8,353 nucleotides of DNA from an uncultured Clostridia bacterium (GTDB taxonomy: Bacteria; Bacillota; Clostridia; Christensenellales; UBA1242), in contig CALVZT010000032.1 of assembly GCA_944372595.1 (NCBI GenBank), positions 1 to 8,353 on the forward strand, in the 5' to 3' direction. The position numbers and the translations under genes are program-made. Below are positions 1 through 6,086 of the stretch, one piece after another. Each line of letters begins with the position of its first letter. The first letter of the stretch is position 1. The notes under the pieces are model-generated. The model was given only the letters and a program-made list of their open reading frames with translations, was not told the DNA's origin and ran no database searches.

Positions 1-173
1 TGTTTATTATTCGTATTTTGATTAGAAAAAACAAAGTCATCAATGGATATTTGACCATCAATTGGACCAAAAAACTCCTCTTGACTATTATCATCAACTT
101 CGTTAGTCAAGAGTTCTTCCATGCGTATTTGGCCATCAACTATATTGTTGTCCTTATTCTCCCAATCTTCCAA
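1..173 (-). CDS. Start of a gene coupled to parE (possibly topoisomerase IV/gyrase A subunit), C-terminal part outside window
   Basis: An open frame begins at a TTG codon (171-173) directly after the parE stop and stays open for 57 codons to the window edge. A GGAGA Shine-Dalgarno site (181-185) lies 7 nt before the TTG, inside the last parE codons, which suggests translational coupling. The visible peptide is acidic and rich in Asn and Gln. It carries two similar segments, VDGQIRMEEL (residues 12-21) and IDGQISIDDF (38-47), 26 residues apart. An internal ATG at 120-122 is an alternative start but has no good Shine-Dalgarno site. No known domain is recognisable in this part. Position after parE makes ParC/GyrA the obvious guess, in which case this would be a non-conserved N-terminal extension before the breakage-reunion domain. 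The frame is the same as that of parE, so a C-terminal parE extension cut by a stop codon is a less likely alternative. Confidence 0.6.
   Translation of the reverse strand, partial: MEDWENKDNNIVDGQIRMEELLTNEVDDNSQEEFFGPIDGQISIDDFVFSNQNTNNK
78..113. repeat. Perfect 10-bp inverted repeat inside the partial gene
   Basis: CTCTTGACTA (78-87) and TAGTCAAGAG (104-113) are exact reverse complements separated by 16 nt. The repeat lies inside the first codons of the gene after parE, so its mRNA could form a hairpin there. There is no U-tract after it on either strand, so it is not an intrinsic terminator. It may be chance in AT-rich coding sequence. Confidence 0.5.
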
Positions 174-176
174 AAA

Positions 177-2117
177 TTAGTCTCCGTATTTTTTAAATTT
201 ATCTTCTTTATTAAAATCAACATACTGGCTAAGATATTGTTTTCGTGCCTCAACATTATCTCCCATTAAAGTTGTTATTAACAACTCAGCATTGGCTGCG
301 TCTTCTATACCTACCCTTACTAATGTGCGCTTTGCTGGGTCCATTGTTGTATCCCACAACTGATCAGGATTCATTTCGCCCAATCCTTTGTAACGTTGAA
401 TTTCATAACCTTTGCCAAATTTCTCAATTACTGCTGGAAGTTCAACGTCTGAATATACATACTCTACTTTATTTTTTTTCTCCACCTTATATAATGGTGG
501 CAACCCAATATATACATGACCGTCAGTAATAAGTTGTTTCATATATCTAAAAAAGAAAGTTAATAATATTGCTCTGATATGCGCACCGTCTTGGTCAGCA
601 TCAGACAAAATAATTACCTTGTGGTATTTCAAACTGTCCGCATCATAATCTTCTCCAACACCAGTGCCAAGAGCAGAGATTATAGTTCTTATTTCTTCAT
701 TTGCAAGCACTTGGTCTAATCTCTTTTTCTCAGCATTAAGTGGTTTACCTTTCAAAGGCAACACAGCTTGTATTGACCTATCTCTTGCTTGTTTTGCACT
801 TCCACCCGCACTATCTCCTTCTACAATAAATAATTCATTAAGTTCAGGTTTTCTTCCTGTGCAATTGCTTAATTTTCCTACCAAACTTGCATTTTCGATA
901 CTATTTTTTTGCCTTGTTAACTCTTTTGCTCTTTTTGCCGCTAATCTTACTTTTGCAGCACCCTTAGCTTTTTCGATAATTTTTTCTAATGTTTTTAAAT
1001 TAGATTTTTGTTCAAGCAAACTATATAACTCACTACATACAATATTTTCGACAATAGTCTTTGTCTCGGGATTTCCTAATTTGGTTTTTGTTTGTCCTTC
1101 AAACTGTACATTTTGCATATGAATAGACAATATAGCAGTAAGTCCTTCGCGATAATCTTCACCAAGTAAATTTTGTTCTTTGTCTTTAATAAATCCTACT
1201 TTTCTTGCTAAATCATTGAACACTCTCGTAAGTCCAGTTCTTAATCCTGTCTCGTGTGTTCCCCCTTCGGTAGTAGGAATGTTGTTAACATACGAAAAAA
1301 CACTCTCAGTATAAGAGTCTGTATATTGTAAAGCAAGTTCAAGCAAAACTTTATCAGTCTTCTTTGTAATATATAGCGGAGGACAAATAGTTGTCTTACT
1401 CTCATTTAAATAAGTTATAAAATCTGATATGCCAGCATCAAACTTGTATTCAAGATTAATATTTTGAATTTCATCAACAAAAATAATTCTAACGCCCTTG
1501 TTCAAAAAGGCAAGTTCTCTTAATCTTTTGCAAACAACCTCGCTTGCAAATGTATAATCACCAAAAACTCTCTTATCTGGTAAAAAAGTAACAGTTGTAC
1601 CATTTTTTTTGCTAGTTCCAACTACCTTTAAAGGTTCAATAACAACTCCGCTGTTAATTTTACCCTTATCATCTAGGATTGAAGCAAATTTGATTGAATA
1701 TTCTTTACCATCACGATATACACTTACATTTAACCATTCACTCAATGCATTAGTAACAGACGCACCAACCCCGTGTAATCCACCAGAATAACTATAATTC
1801 TCATTGTTGAATTTACCACCAGCATGCAATTGTGTAAAAACTACTTCCACACCACTCTTTTTAAGTGTTGGATGCATACTAACAGGAATACCCCTACCAT
1901 TATCTTCAACAGTAGCACTACCGTCTTTATGTAAAGTAATTGTAATAGTATCACCATATCCATTAGCCACTTCGTCCATTGAATTATCTACAATCTCCCA
2001 CAAGATATGATGCAATCCTTTTTGTCCCGTAGTACCAATATACATTCCAGGTCTTAATCTAACAGCATCAAGCCCTTGTAAAACTACTATATCTTTAGAA
2101 TCATAACTATTACTCAC
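177..2117 (-). CDS. parE: Type IIA DNA topoisomerase ATPase subunit, ParE-like (topoisomerase IV subunit B; GyrB is the alternative)
   Basis: This is the ATP-binding subunit of a type II topoisomerase, which passes one DNA duplex through another for decatenation or supercoil control together with an A subunit. All domains are present in 646 residues. The GHKL ATPase has catalytic E41 and Mg-binding N45 in WEIVDN, DNGRGIP at 72-78 and GGLHGVGA at 112-119. The transducer has the QTK switch lysine K344. The TOPRIM domain has EGDSAGG (E433) and the acidic triad D506, D508, D510 in SDADQDG. The C-terminus has QRYKGLGEMN. The length is typical of Gram-positive B subunits and lacks the proteobacterial GyrB insertion. 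The C-terminal stretch after QRYKGLGEMN (RTLVRV, ITTLMGD) resembles Bacillus ParE more than GyrB, hence the symbol, but this is from memory and GyrB is possible. The start is GTG with GGAGG at 2126-2130, 8 nt upstream. Divergent from murG. Confidence 0.93.
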   Translation of the reverse strand: MSNSYDSKDIVVLQGLDAVRLRPGMYIGTTGQKGLHHILWEIVDNSMDEVANGYGDTITITLHKDGSATVEDNGRGIPVSMHPTLKKSGVEVVFTQLHAGGKFNNENYSYSGGLHGVGASVTNALSEWLNVSVYRDGKEYSIKFASILDDKGKINSGVVIEPLKVVGTSKKNGTTVTFLPDKRVFGDYTFASEVVCKRLRELAFLNKGVRIIFVDEIQNINLEYKFDAGISDFITYLNESKTTICPPLYITKKTDKVLLELALQYTDSYTESVFSYVNNIPTTEGGTHETGLRTGLTRVFNDLARKVGFIKDKEQNLLGEDYREGLTAILSIHMQNVQFEGQTKTKLGNPETKTIVENIVCSELYSLLEQKSNLKTLEKIIEKAKGAAKVRLAAKRAKELTRQKNSIENASLVGKLSNCTGRKPELNELFIVEGDSAGGSAKQARDRSIQAVLPLKGKPLNAEKKRLDQVLANEEIRTIISALGTGVGEDYDADSLKYHKVIILSDADQDGAHIRAILLTFFFRYMKQLITDGHVYIGLPPLYKVEKKNKVEYVYSDVELPAVIEKFGKGYEIQRYKGLGEMNPDQLWDTTMDPAKRTLVRVGIEDAANAELLITTLMGDNVEARKQYLSQYVDFNKEDKFKKYGD

Positions 2118-2163
2118 TTATAATGCCTCCAACAATAACTACAATTATTAAATTACTATAAAT

Positions 2164-2172
2164 ATAATATCA
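2164..2172 (-). promoter_or_regulatory. Candidate extended -10 promoter of parE
   Basis: Read on the minus strand the segment is TGATATTAT, that is TG-N-TATTAT, an extended -10 element. The expected start of transcription is near 2157, giving a leader of about 40 nt before the GTG start. The -35 region 17 nt upstream (TAGGTT) is poor, so the call rests on the extended -10 and on position. AT-rich DNA gives many such matches. Confidence 0.35.
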
Positions 2173-2270
2173 TATTTTTTGTTTTTAACCTAATCATTTT
2201 TGTATATTTATTGACAAAATAGGTCAAAAAATTTTCTACAATAAAAATTTGTTGCATACATATACTTAAA

Positions 2271-2288
2271 TATGAATAATTATTCATT
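2271..2288. promoter_or_regulatory. ArgR-box-like operator (16-bp perfect palindrome)
   Basis: The core TGAATAATTATTCA (2273-2286) matches the ARG-box consensus TGAATWWWWATTCA at every position, and the flanking bases fit the 18-bp form. The perfect palindrome runs 2272-2287. It lies just before the best candidate murG -35 box (2290-2295) and about 150 nt upstream of parE. ArgR/AhrC proteins bind such sites to control arginine metabolism; whether one binds here is unknown, and neither neighbour is an arginine gene. Another dimeric regulator, or chance in AT-rich DNA, is possible. Confidence 0.4.
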
Positions 2289-2289
2289 A

Positions 2290-2318
2290 TTTACGGACAG
2301 AATAAAAAGTATTAAAAT
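2290..2318 (+). promoter_or_regulatory. Candidate sigma-A-type promoter of murG
   Basis: TTTACG (2290-2295) and TAAAAT (2313-2318) are separated by 17 nt and match the -35 and -10 consensus at 4 of 6 and 5 of 6 positions. Transcription would start near 2325, giving a leader of about 36 nt. A second option, TTGCAT (2252-2257) with AATAAT (2275-2280) and a 17-nt spacer, would place the -10 inside the palindrome. A TTGACA at 2211-2216 has no well-spaced -10 box. Confidence 0.45.
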
Positions 2319-2360
2319 TCAATATATTAAAAGTAAGAATATATTTATGGAGAACAAAAA

Positions 2361-3404
2361 ATGAAAAAAATAGTTTTAACTGGCGGAGGCACAGGAGGTC
2401 ATGTTATTCCCCACTTGTCACTAATTGATAATTTAAAGAAGGATTACACAATACATTACATCGGGACTAATGGAATAGAAAAAGATATTATTACAAAATA
2501 TCCTGAGATACAATTTCATACAATTGATGCAGTTAAATTTGATAGAAAAAAATTACTAAAAATTTTTTCTATCCCTTTAAAATTACTCAAATGTATCAAA
2601 CAAGCAAAACAAATATTAGAAGAAATCAAACCAGACGTAATATTTTCAAAGGGCGGTTATGTTTCTATCCCAGTTGTGTTTGCTGGATACAAACTTAATA
2701 TACCTATAATAAGCCACGAGTCTGATTTAAGTATGGGACTTGCAAACAAACTTATTTATCGTAAATGCAACGTAATGTGCACAACATTCAAAGAAACAGC
2801 AAAAAAGAAAAAAATGATTTACACTGGTCCACCTATTAGAGAAAAATTATTTAAAGGCAACAAAGAAAAAGGCTACCAAATGACAAAACTAAATAATAGC
2901 AAAAAAGTTCTATTATTTATAGGGGGCTCAACTGGGGCAAAAACAATCAATGAATTTGTATATAACAATATTAAAGAGTTGACAAAAGAATATAATATTA
3001 TTCATATTTGCGGGAAGGGCAAAAAACAAGAATTTACATTACCTAACTATTATCAAACAGAATTTACAAATAATATTGAAGACATATTAGCAATTACCGA
3101 TATAGTAATAAGTCGTGCAGGCTCAAATGCAATATTCGAATTTTTGGCATTAAAAAAACCAATGATTTTGATTCCTCTTCCCAAAGGCTCGTCAAGAGGG
3201 GACCAAATTGAAAACGCAAAACTATTTCAACGAAATAAATATGCATCAGTTATATTACAAGAAAATCTTACCTATTCTAATTTAATAAATGAAATCAACG
3301 TAATAAACAAAAATTACAAAAACATAGTTTCTAATATGAAAAATTCACACATTAGCAATTCCAACGAAAAAATATGTAACATAATAAGAAAATATAGTAA
3401 ATAA
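2361..3404 (+). CDS. murG: UDP-N-acetylglucosamine--undecaprenyl-PP-MurNAc-pentapeptide GlcNAc transferase
   Basis: MurG transfers GlcNAc from UDP-GlcNAc to lipid I at the cytoplasmic face of the membrane, forming lipid II for peptidoglycan. The 347-residue protein has the two Rossmann-like halves of family GT28. The N-terminal half has GGGTGGHVIP (8-17, with H14), SKGGYVSIP (96-104) and SHESD (118-122). The HESD form replaces the HEQN of E. coli MurG and is, as far as I recall, usual in the shorter MurG of clostridia. The C-terminal half has GGSTGA (188-193), then SRAGSNAIFE (251-260) for the nucleotide sugar and a Q282/N285 pair in GDQIENA. The start ATG has GGAG at 2349-2352, 8 nt upstream. 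The gene stands alone with its own terminator, outside a classical division-cell-wall cluster. Identification is secure. Confidence 0.95.
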   Translation: MKKIVLTGGGTGGHVIPHLSLIDNLKKDYTIHYIGTNGIEKDIITKYPEIQFHTIDAVKFDRKKLLKIFSIPLKLLKCIKQAKQILEEIKPDVIFSKGGYVSIPVVFAGYKLNIPIISHESDLSMGLANKLIYRKCNVMCTTFKETAKKKKMIYTGPPIREKLFKGNKEKGYQMTKLNNSKKVLLFIGGSTGAKTINEFVYNNIKELTKEYNIIHICGKGKKQEFTLPNYYQTEFTNNIEDILAITDIVISRAGSNAIFEFLALKKPMILIPLPKGSSRGDQIENAKLFQRNKYASVILQENLTYSNLINEINVINKNYKNIVSNMKNSHISNSNEKICNIIRKYSK

Positions 3405-3422
3405 TCAAATTTTATAAAAAAT

Positions 3423-3452
3423 AAAAGTGCTATGGCACTTTTTTTATTTTTT
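3423..3452 (+). terminator. Rho-independent terminator after murG
   Basis: AAAAGTGC (3423-3430) pairs perfectly with GCACTTTT (3435-3442) around a TATG loop and is followed by a long T-rich tract. It lies 18 nt after the murG stop. A-rich sequence on the left side means it could also work on the minus strand, but no minus-strand gene ends here. Confidence 0.87.
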
Positions 3453-3521
3453 AATTGCGAAAACAAAAAGATATCAACAAAATAACAATTTAAAATTTTA
3501 TAATTATCTCAGGAGAAAATT

Positions 3522-4625
3522 ATGAAATTAAAACATTTAAATGTAATAACAAGAATAAGCATAGCAATTGTTTTAATGTGCACAATATGGGCACTTGCCT
3601 CAATGGACGTTTCGGATGAGGCAAAACCAAACACAACAGCAAACAATTCATTCAAGAGTTATTCTATTGACAATGATGCAATAAGTCTTGCAAATAACTT
3701 TGGAAGCGTAAGTGATGATAAATTAATTGATGCAAAAAAATTAAACAACAATTATTATCTTTTAATATTTTCAGATGTTGGCTTTTTAGAGTCAGCAGGA
3801 TATTATATATTGTCGATAAATAACCAATTAAATATCTCATCCTATCTTTATCTAGGTACTCAAAAACCAGATGTATTCGACATAATAGATAATCGCATTA
3901 CTTTAATAACTGAAAATAAAAAATACATATATAGCGACAAATTAGAACAACTCAGTATAGAAAATTTTATATATAACTCGTACTCTAATGGTATATATTA
4001 TAATTTTAATAACGGCGATGTATTATTAAACAATAAAATTATAAAAACTAATTGTAATAACATTGTTTTTTTGCAACGTTTAGAACAGCATTTGATTATT
4101 TCAGATGATTTTGGAACAATAATTTTTGACAACAACGGAAATATACAACTTACATTCGAAGATTATATAATTACTAACGTATTATTAAATGATGGCTATT
4201 TACTAGCTGGCTATATTGATAATACAATAATTATTACCAAAGTAACTACTACACTTGCAATTGACTTTACATTAGTATTAGATGGGACTTTAACAAATAT
4301 TTCTCAAACTGATAATGGTTATAATATTGAGTATTCCCATGATAATGTTTTGACAAAAATTAGCACATGCAATCACGGAGATGTTTTATCTACACAAATT
4401 ATCGAAAATTTATCAGCAAAAATATCCGATAATATATATCAAACTTATGCAGGCAATATTTATGTAAAAACTTATGATTGTTTCATCAATGGCAACTCTA
4501 CCCCAACTAACAGTATATTAATAGATAATATATTGTTTATTTCTTCTGGTGCAAACAATAACGACTTTTCTAAAAATATCGGAGGCGAAGATATTTTTGT
4601 TTTCAAAATTAATACTAATGAATAA
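3522..4625 (+). CDS. Exported protein of unknown function, propeller-like beta-rich repeats
   Basis: The function is not recognised. The 367-residue product starts with a signal peptide: basic residues K2, K4 and R11, a hydrophobic stretch at about 12-26 and an ALA/S signal-peptidase I-like site near 24-27. C20 is preceded by L-M rather than a lipobox, so a lipoprotein is unlikely. The mature part is predicted to be almost all short beta strands with Asn- and Asp-rich turns, in repeated hydrophobic-strand patterns (for example LIISDDFGTIIFDNNGN near 191-207), as in beta-propellers. The C-terminal NNDFSKNIGGEDIFVFKI resembles the NGDF..N.GG.DAFV.KL element of many secreted propeller proteins; this is a family impression, not a search result. 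AGGAG (3511-3515) lies 6 nt before the ATG. It follows the murG terminator, so it likely has its own weak promoter (TTGCGA 3455-3460, CAAAAT 3478-3483) or relies on readthrough. Confidence 0.8.
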   Translation: MKLKHLNVITRISIAIVLMCTIWALASMDVSDEAKPNTTANNSFKSYSIDNDAISLANNFGSVSDDKLIDAKKLNNNYYLLIFSDVGFLESAGYYILSINNQLNISSYLYLGTQKPDVFDIIDNRITLITENKKYIYSDKLEQLSIENFIYNSYSNGIYYNFNNGDVLLNNKIIKTNCNNIVFLQRLEQHLIISDDFGTIIFDNNGNIQLTFEDYIITNVLLNDGYLLAGYIDNTIIITKVTTTLAIDFTLVLDGTLTNISQTDNGYNIEYSHDNVLTKISTCNHGDVLSTQIIENLSAKISDNIYQTYAGNIYVKTYDCFINGNSTPTNSILIDNILFISSGANNNDFSKNIGGEDIFVFKINTNE

Positions 4626-4627
4626 TT

Positions 4628-4654
4628 GTAATCAATAATGATTACTTTATTTTT
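4628..4654 (+). terminator. Candidate weak terminator after the exported protein gene
   Basis: GTAATCA (4628-4634) and TGATTAC (4639-4645) form a perfect 7-bp stem with a 4-nt loop, followed by TTTATTTTT. It begins 2 nt after the stop codon. The stem has only two G-C pairs, so it may be inefficient. Confidence 0.5.
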
Positions 4655-4675
4655 AATATTTTATCGAACATTTGT

Positions 4676-4704
4676 TTGACATATCAAAATTGATGTGTTA
4701 TTAT
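4676..4704 (+). promoter_or_regulatory. Strong sigma-A-type promoter of the short HTH regulator gene
   Basis: TTGACA (4676-4681) is a perfect -35 box and TATTAT (4699-4704) a 5-of-6 -10 box, with the optimal 17-nt spacer and a TG at 4696-4697 giving an extended -10. Transcription should start near 4711, only about 13 nt before the ATG, so the leader would be very short with the AAAGGA Shine-Dalgarno site (4711-4716) at its extreme 5' end. Confidence 0.8.
4679..4698. promoter_or_regulatory. Candidate operator: 9-2-9 inverted repeat in the promoter spacer
   Basis: ACATATCAA (4679-4687) and TTGATGTGT (4690-4698) are reverse complements at 8 of 9 positions, separated by AA. The repeat fills the space between the -35 and -10 boxes and overlaps the end of the -35. 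A dimer bound here would block RNA polymerase, so it fits an autoregulatory site of the regulator encoded immediately downstream. Binding is inferred. Confidence 0.5.
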
Positions 4705-4723
4705 AACTGCAAAGGATAAGATA

Positions 4724-5032
4724 ATGAAATATTACATAATGATTGCTATACTTTTTGAGTTATTACAAAACAATATTGTTAAAACAAAGGATATTGCAAC
4801 AAAATACGAGATAAGCACAAGAACTATATATAGATATCTTGATTCACTCGAAAGTGCTGGCATACCAACAATAACAATAGTCGGCAAAAATGGTGGAATC
4901 AAAATTGATCCAAAATTTCGGTTATACAAAGGATTTTTTACCCAAGAAGAAAAAGAATTAATTATTGAATCGTTAAAAAATAAAGTTGGTTATAAATATG
5001 ATGCAATAAGAAACAAATTAAATGTTTTTTAG
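4724..5032 (+). CDS. Short HTH (DeoR/YafY-type) regulator lacking the C-terminal WYL-type region
   Basis: This 102-residue protein is predicted to bind DNA. The winged helix-turn-helix covers about residues 5-65: ILFELLQNN, then KTKDIATKYEISTRTIYRYLDSLESAGIP (recognition helix around S31-L42) and a wing at VGKNGGIKI (53-61). This is the HTH_11 pattern at the N-terminus of YafY/WYL-family regulators, which usually run to about 300 residues. The following segment FFTQEEKELIIESL (71-84) looks like the linker to the C-terminal sensor domain, but the frame stops at a TAG soon after, and the opposite strand is then ddl, so no remnant of the sensor domain exists here. It is either a truncated but expressed gene or a genuine HTH-only form. 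The intact strong promoter, operator-like repeat and Shine-Dalgarno site (AAAGGA, 4711-4716) favour an active gene. Its 3' end overlaps the ddl 3' end by 4 nt on the other strand. Confidence 0.82.
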   Translation: MKYYIMIAILFELLQNNIVKTKDIATKYEISTRTIYRYLDSLESAGIPTITIVGKNGGIKIDPKFRLYKGFFTQEEKELIIESLKNKVGYKYDAIRNKLNVF

Positions 5033-6075
5033 TCGTTATAATTTTCTAAGATATTAGTTTTATATTGAATATGTTTACATTCCACACTACAACAATCAAT
5101 CAAAATATCTAGCAACTTTTTATAACTAATATCCCACAAATAATATGATAAAGAACCCGGGATTGTATTTAGTTCATTAACATATACATTGTTATCGTCC
5201 AACAAAAAATCTATTCTAATTATTCCCTTACATCTAAATATATTATATAAATCAATTGCAAGTTTTTTTATTTTACTTTCTTCTTCGTTTGTAATTAAGG
5301 CTGGAATTTTTCTTTTTGAATTATTTTTTGATTTGCTTTTACCGTTTCTTAAATACTTATCTTCGAATGTTAAAAATTCATCTTGCCCCAGTGGTTGTTC
5401 AGTATTAGATAAAATAATTTGACTTTTGTGTTTCAATACCGCAATGTTTACTTCTCTTAATGGAAAAATTGCCTTTTCGATAATAATTTTGTCATCAAAT
5501 AATTTAGCAAATTTAATAGCATCAAGTAATTCTTTTTTATTATGACAAATCTTAATACCAATGCTACTTCCAAGACTAACAGGTTTAACAACAACGGGAT
5601 AATCCAAATTATTTATATCACTATTTTCATTTAACAAAAAATATTGTGGTGTTGGTATATTGTGTGCCACGAATATATCTTTCATTATCGCTTTATCCAT
5701 AGTAATTGCACTAGACAATACCCCACAACTACTATAAGGTATATTTGACACTTCAAGAACGCCTTGAATCATACCATTTTCTCCATTTCCTCCATGAGTT
5801 GCTAGCAATACACAATCAATAGTAATTTTTTTGAAGGGACTACCTTTGATATGTAATTTATTTGAATTAGGAACAAAATAGCACACTTTATTATTTTGTT
5901 TAAGATTTTTTATTTTAAAATTTTTTACATACAACCAATTACCATTTATATCTATATATATTGGATAAACATTATATTTTTTCTTATCGAGTGAATTATA
6001 GGCTTGTTTGCCAGTAATGATAGATACTTCGTGTTCGGCACTCACTCCACCAAATATTATTGCAACATTTTTCAT
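5029..6075 (-). CDS. ddl: D-alanine--D-alanine ligase
   Basis: Ddl joins two D-alanines with ATP in the cytoplasm, supplying the dipeptide that MurF adds to the peptidoglycan precursor. Numbered from the ATG at 6075 (348 residues), the ATP-grasp protein has GGVSAEHEVS (9-18, E14), HGGNGENG (94-101), KPVSLGSSIG (164-173), REVNIAV (207-213, E208), and Mg ligands D289, E301 and N303 in RIDFLL and NELNTIPGS. The omega loop has EDKY (Y241); a tyrosine here indicates D-Ala rather than D-Lac as acceptor. The usual GEDG is GENG (N100), and a Lys/Asn-rich stretch follows EDKY at 243-255. A GTG two codons upstream (6079-6081) lies inside the Shine-Dalgarno sequence AGAGGTG, so the ATG, 5 nt after GAGG, is preferred. 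Last gene of the operon, 11 nt after murF; no clear terminator follows. Confidence 0.93.
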   Translation of the reverse strand: MKNVAIIFGGVSAEHEVSIITGKQAYNSLDKKKYNVYPIYIDINGNWLYVKNFKIKNLKQNNKVCYFVPNSNKLHIKGSPFKKITIDCVLLATHGGNGENGMIQGVLEVSNIPYSSCGVLSSAITMDKAIMKDIFVAHNIPTPQYFLLNENSDINNLDYPVVVKPVSLGSSIGIKICHNKKELLDAIKFAKLFDDKIIIEKAIFPLREVNIAVLKHKSQIILSNTEQPLGQDEFLTFEDKYLRNGKSKSKNNSKRKIPALITNEEESKIKKLAIDLYNIFRCKGIIRIDFLLDDNNVYVNELNTIPGSLSYYLWDISYKKLLDILIDCCSVECKHIQYKTNILENYND

Positions 6076-6078
6076 AAA

Positions 6079-6085
6079 CACCTCT
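6079..6085 (-). promoter_or_regulatory. Shine-Dalgarno site that sets the ddl start
   Basis: Minus strand AGAGGTG. The GAGG core (6081-6084) is 5 nt before the ATG at 6073-6075. The GTG inside this site would have no usable Shine-Dalgarno sequence of its own, so it is not the start. Confidence 0.75.
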
Positions 6086-6086
6086 T

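Noticed and set aside
18..269. An 83-codon plus-strand open frame at the window start
   Set aside because: It runs antisense to the 3' end of parE and the following gene, and its hydrophobic peptide reflects reverse reading of acidic AT-rich codons.
664..1122. A 152-codon open frame on the plus strand opposite parE
   Set aside because: It lies wholly antisense to conserved parE coding sequence, has no convincing Shine-Dalgarno site and its peptide has no recognisable domain.
2211..2227. TTGAC and GTCAA inverted repeat including a TTGACA hexamer
   Set aside because: The arms are only 5 bp, and the nearest -10-like box (TACAAT, 2237-2242) is 20 nt away, so neither a promoter nor an operator is well supported.
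3499..3504. Perfect TATAAT before the exported protein gene
   Set aside because: It would start transcription at about 3511, within the Shine-Dalgarno site, and has no -35 box at the right distance.
3579..3581. Cys20 of the exported protein as a lipoprotein attachment site
   Set aside because: The residues before it (V-L-M) do not fit a lipobox, and it falls within the hydrophobic core with an ALA site just after it.
4724..5032. The short regulator as the DNA-binding part of a toxin-antitoxin pair
   Set aside because: No partner toxin gene is adjacent; the neighbours are an exported protein and ddl, and the HTH matches YafY-type regulators better.
5029..6075. Ddl as a VanA-type D-Ala-D-Lac ligase conferring glycopeptide resistance
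   Set aside because: The omega loop has the EDKY tyrosine typical of D-Ala-D-Ala ligases, and no vanH, vanX or vanRS genes are nearby.
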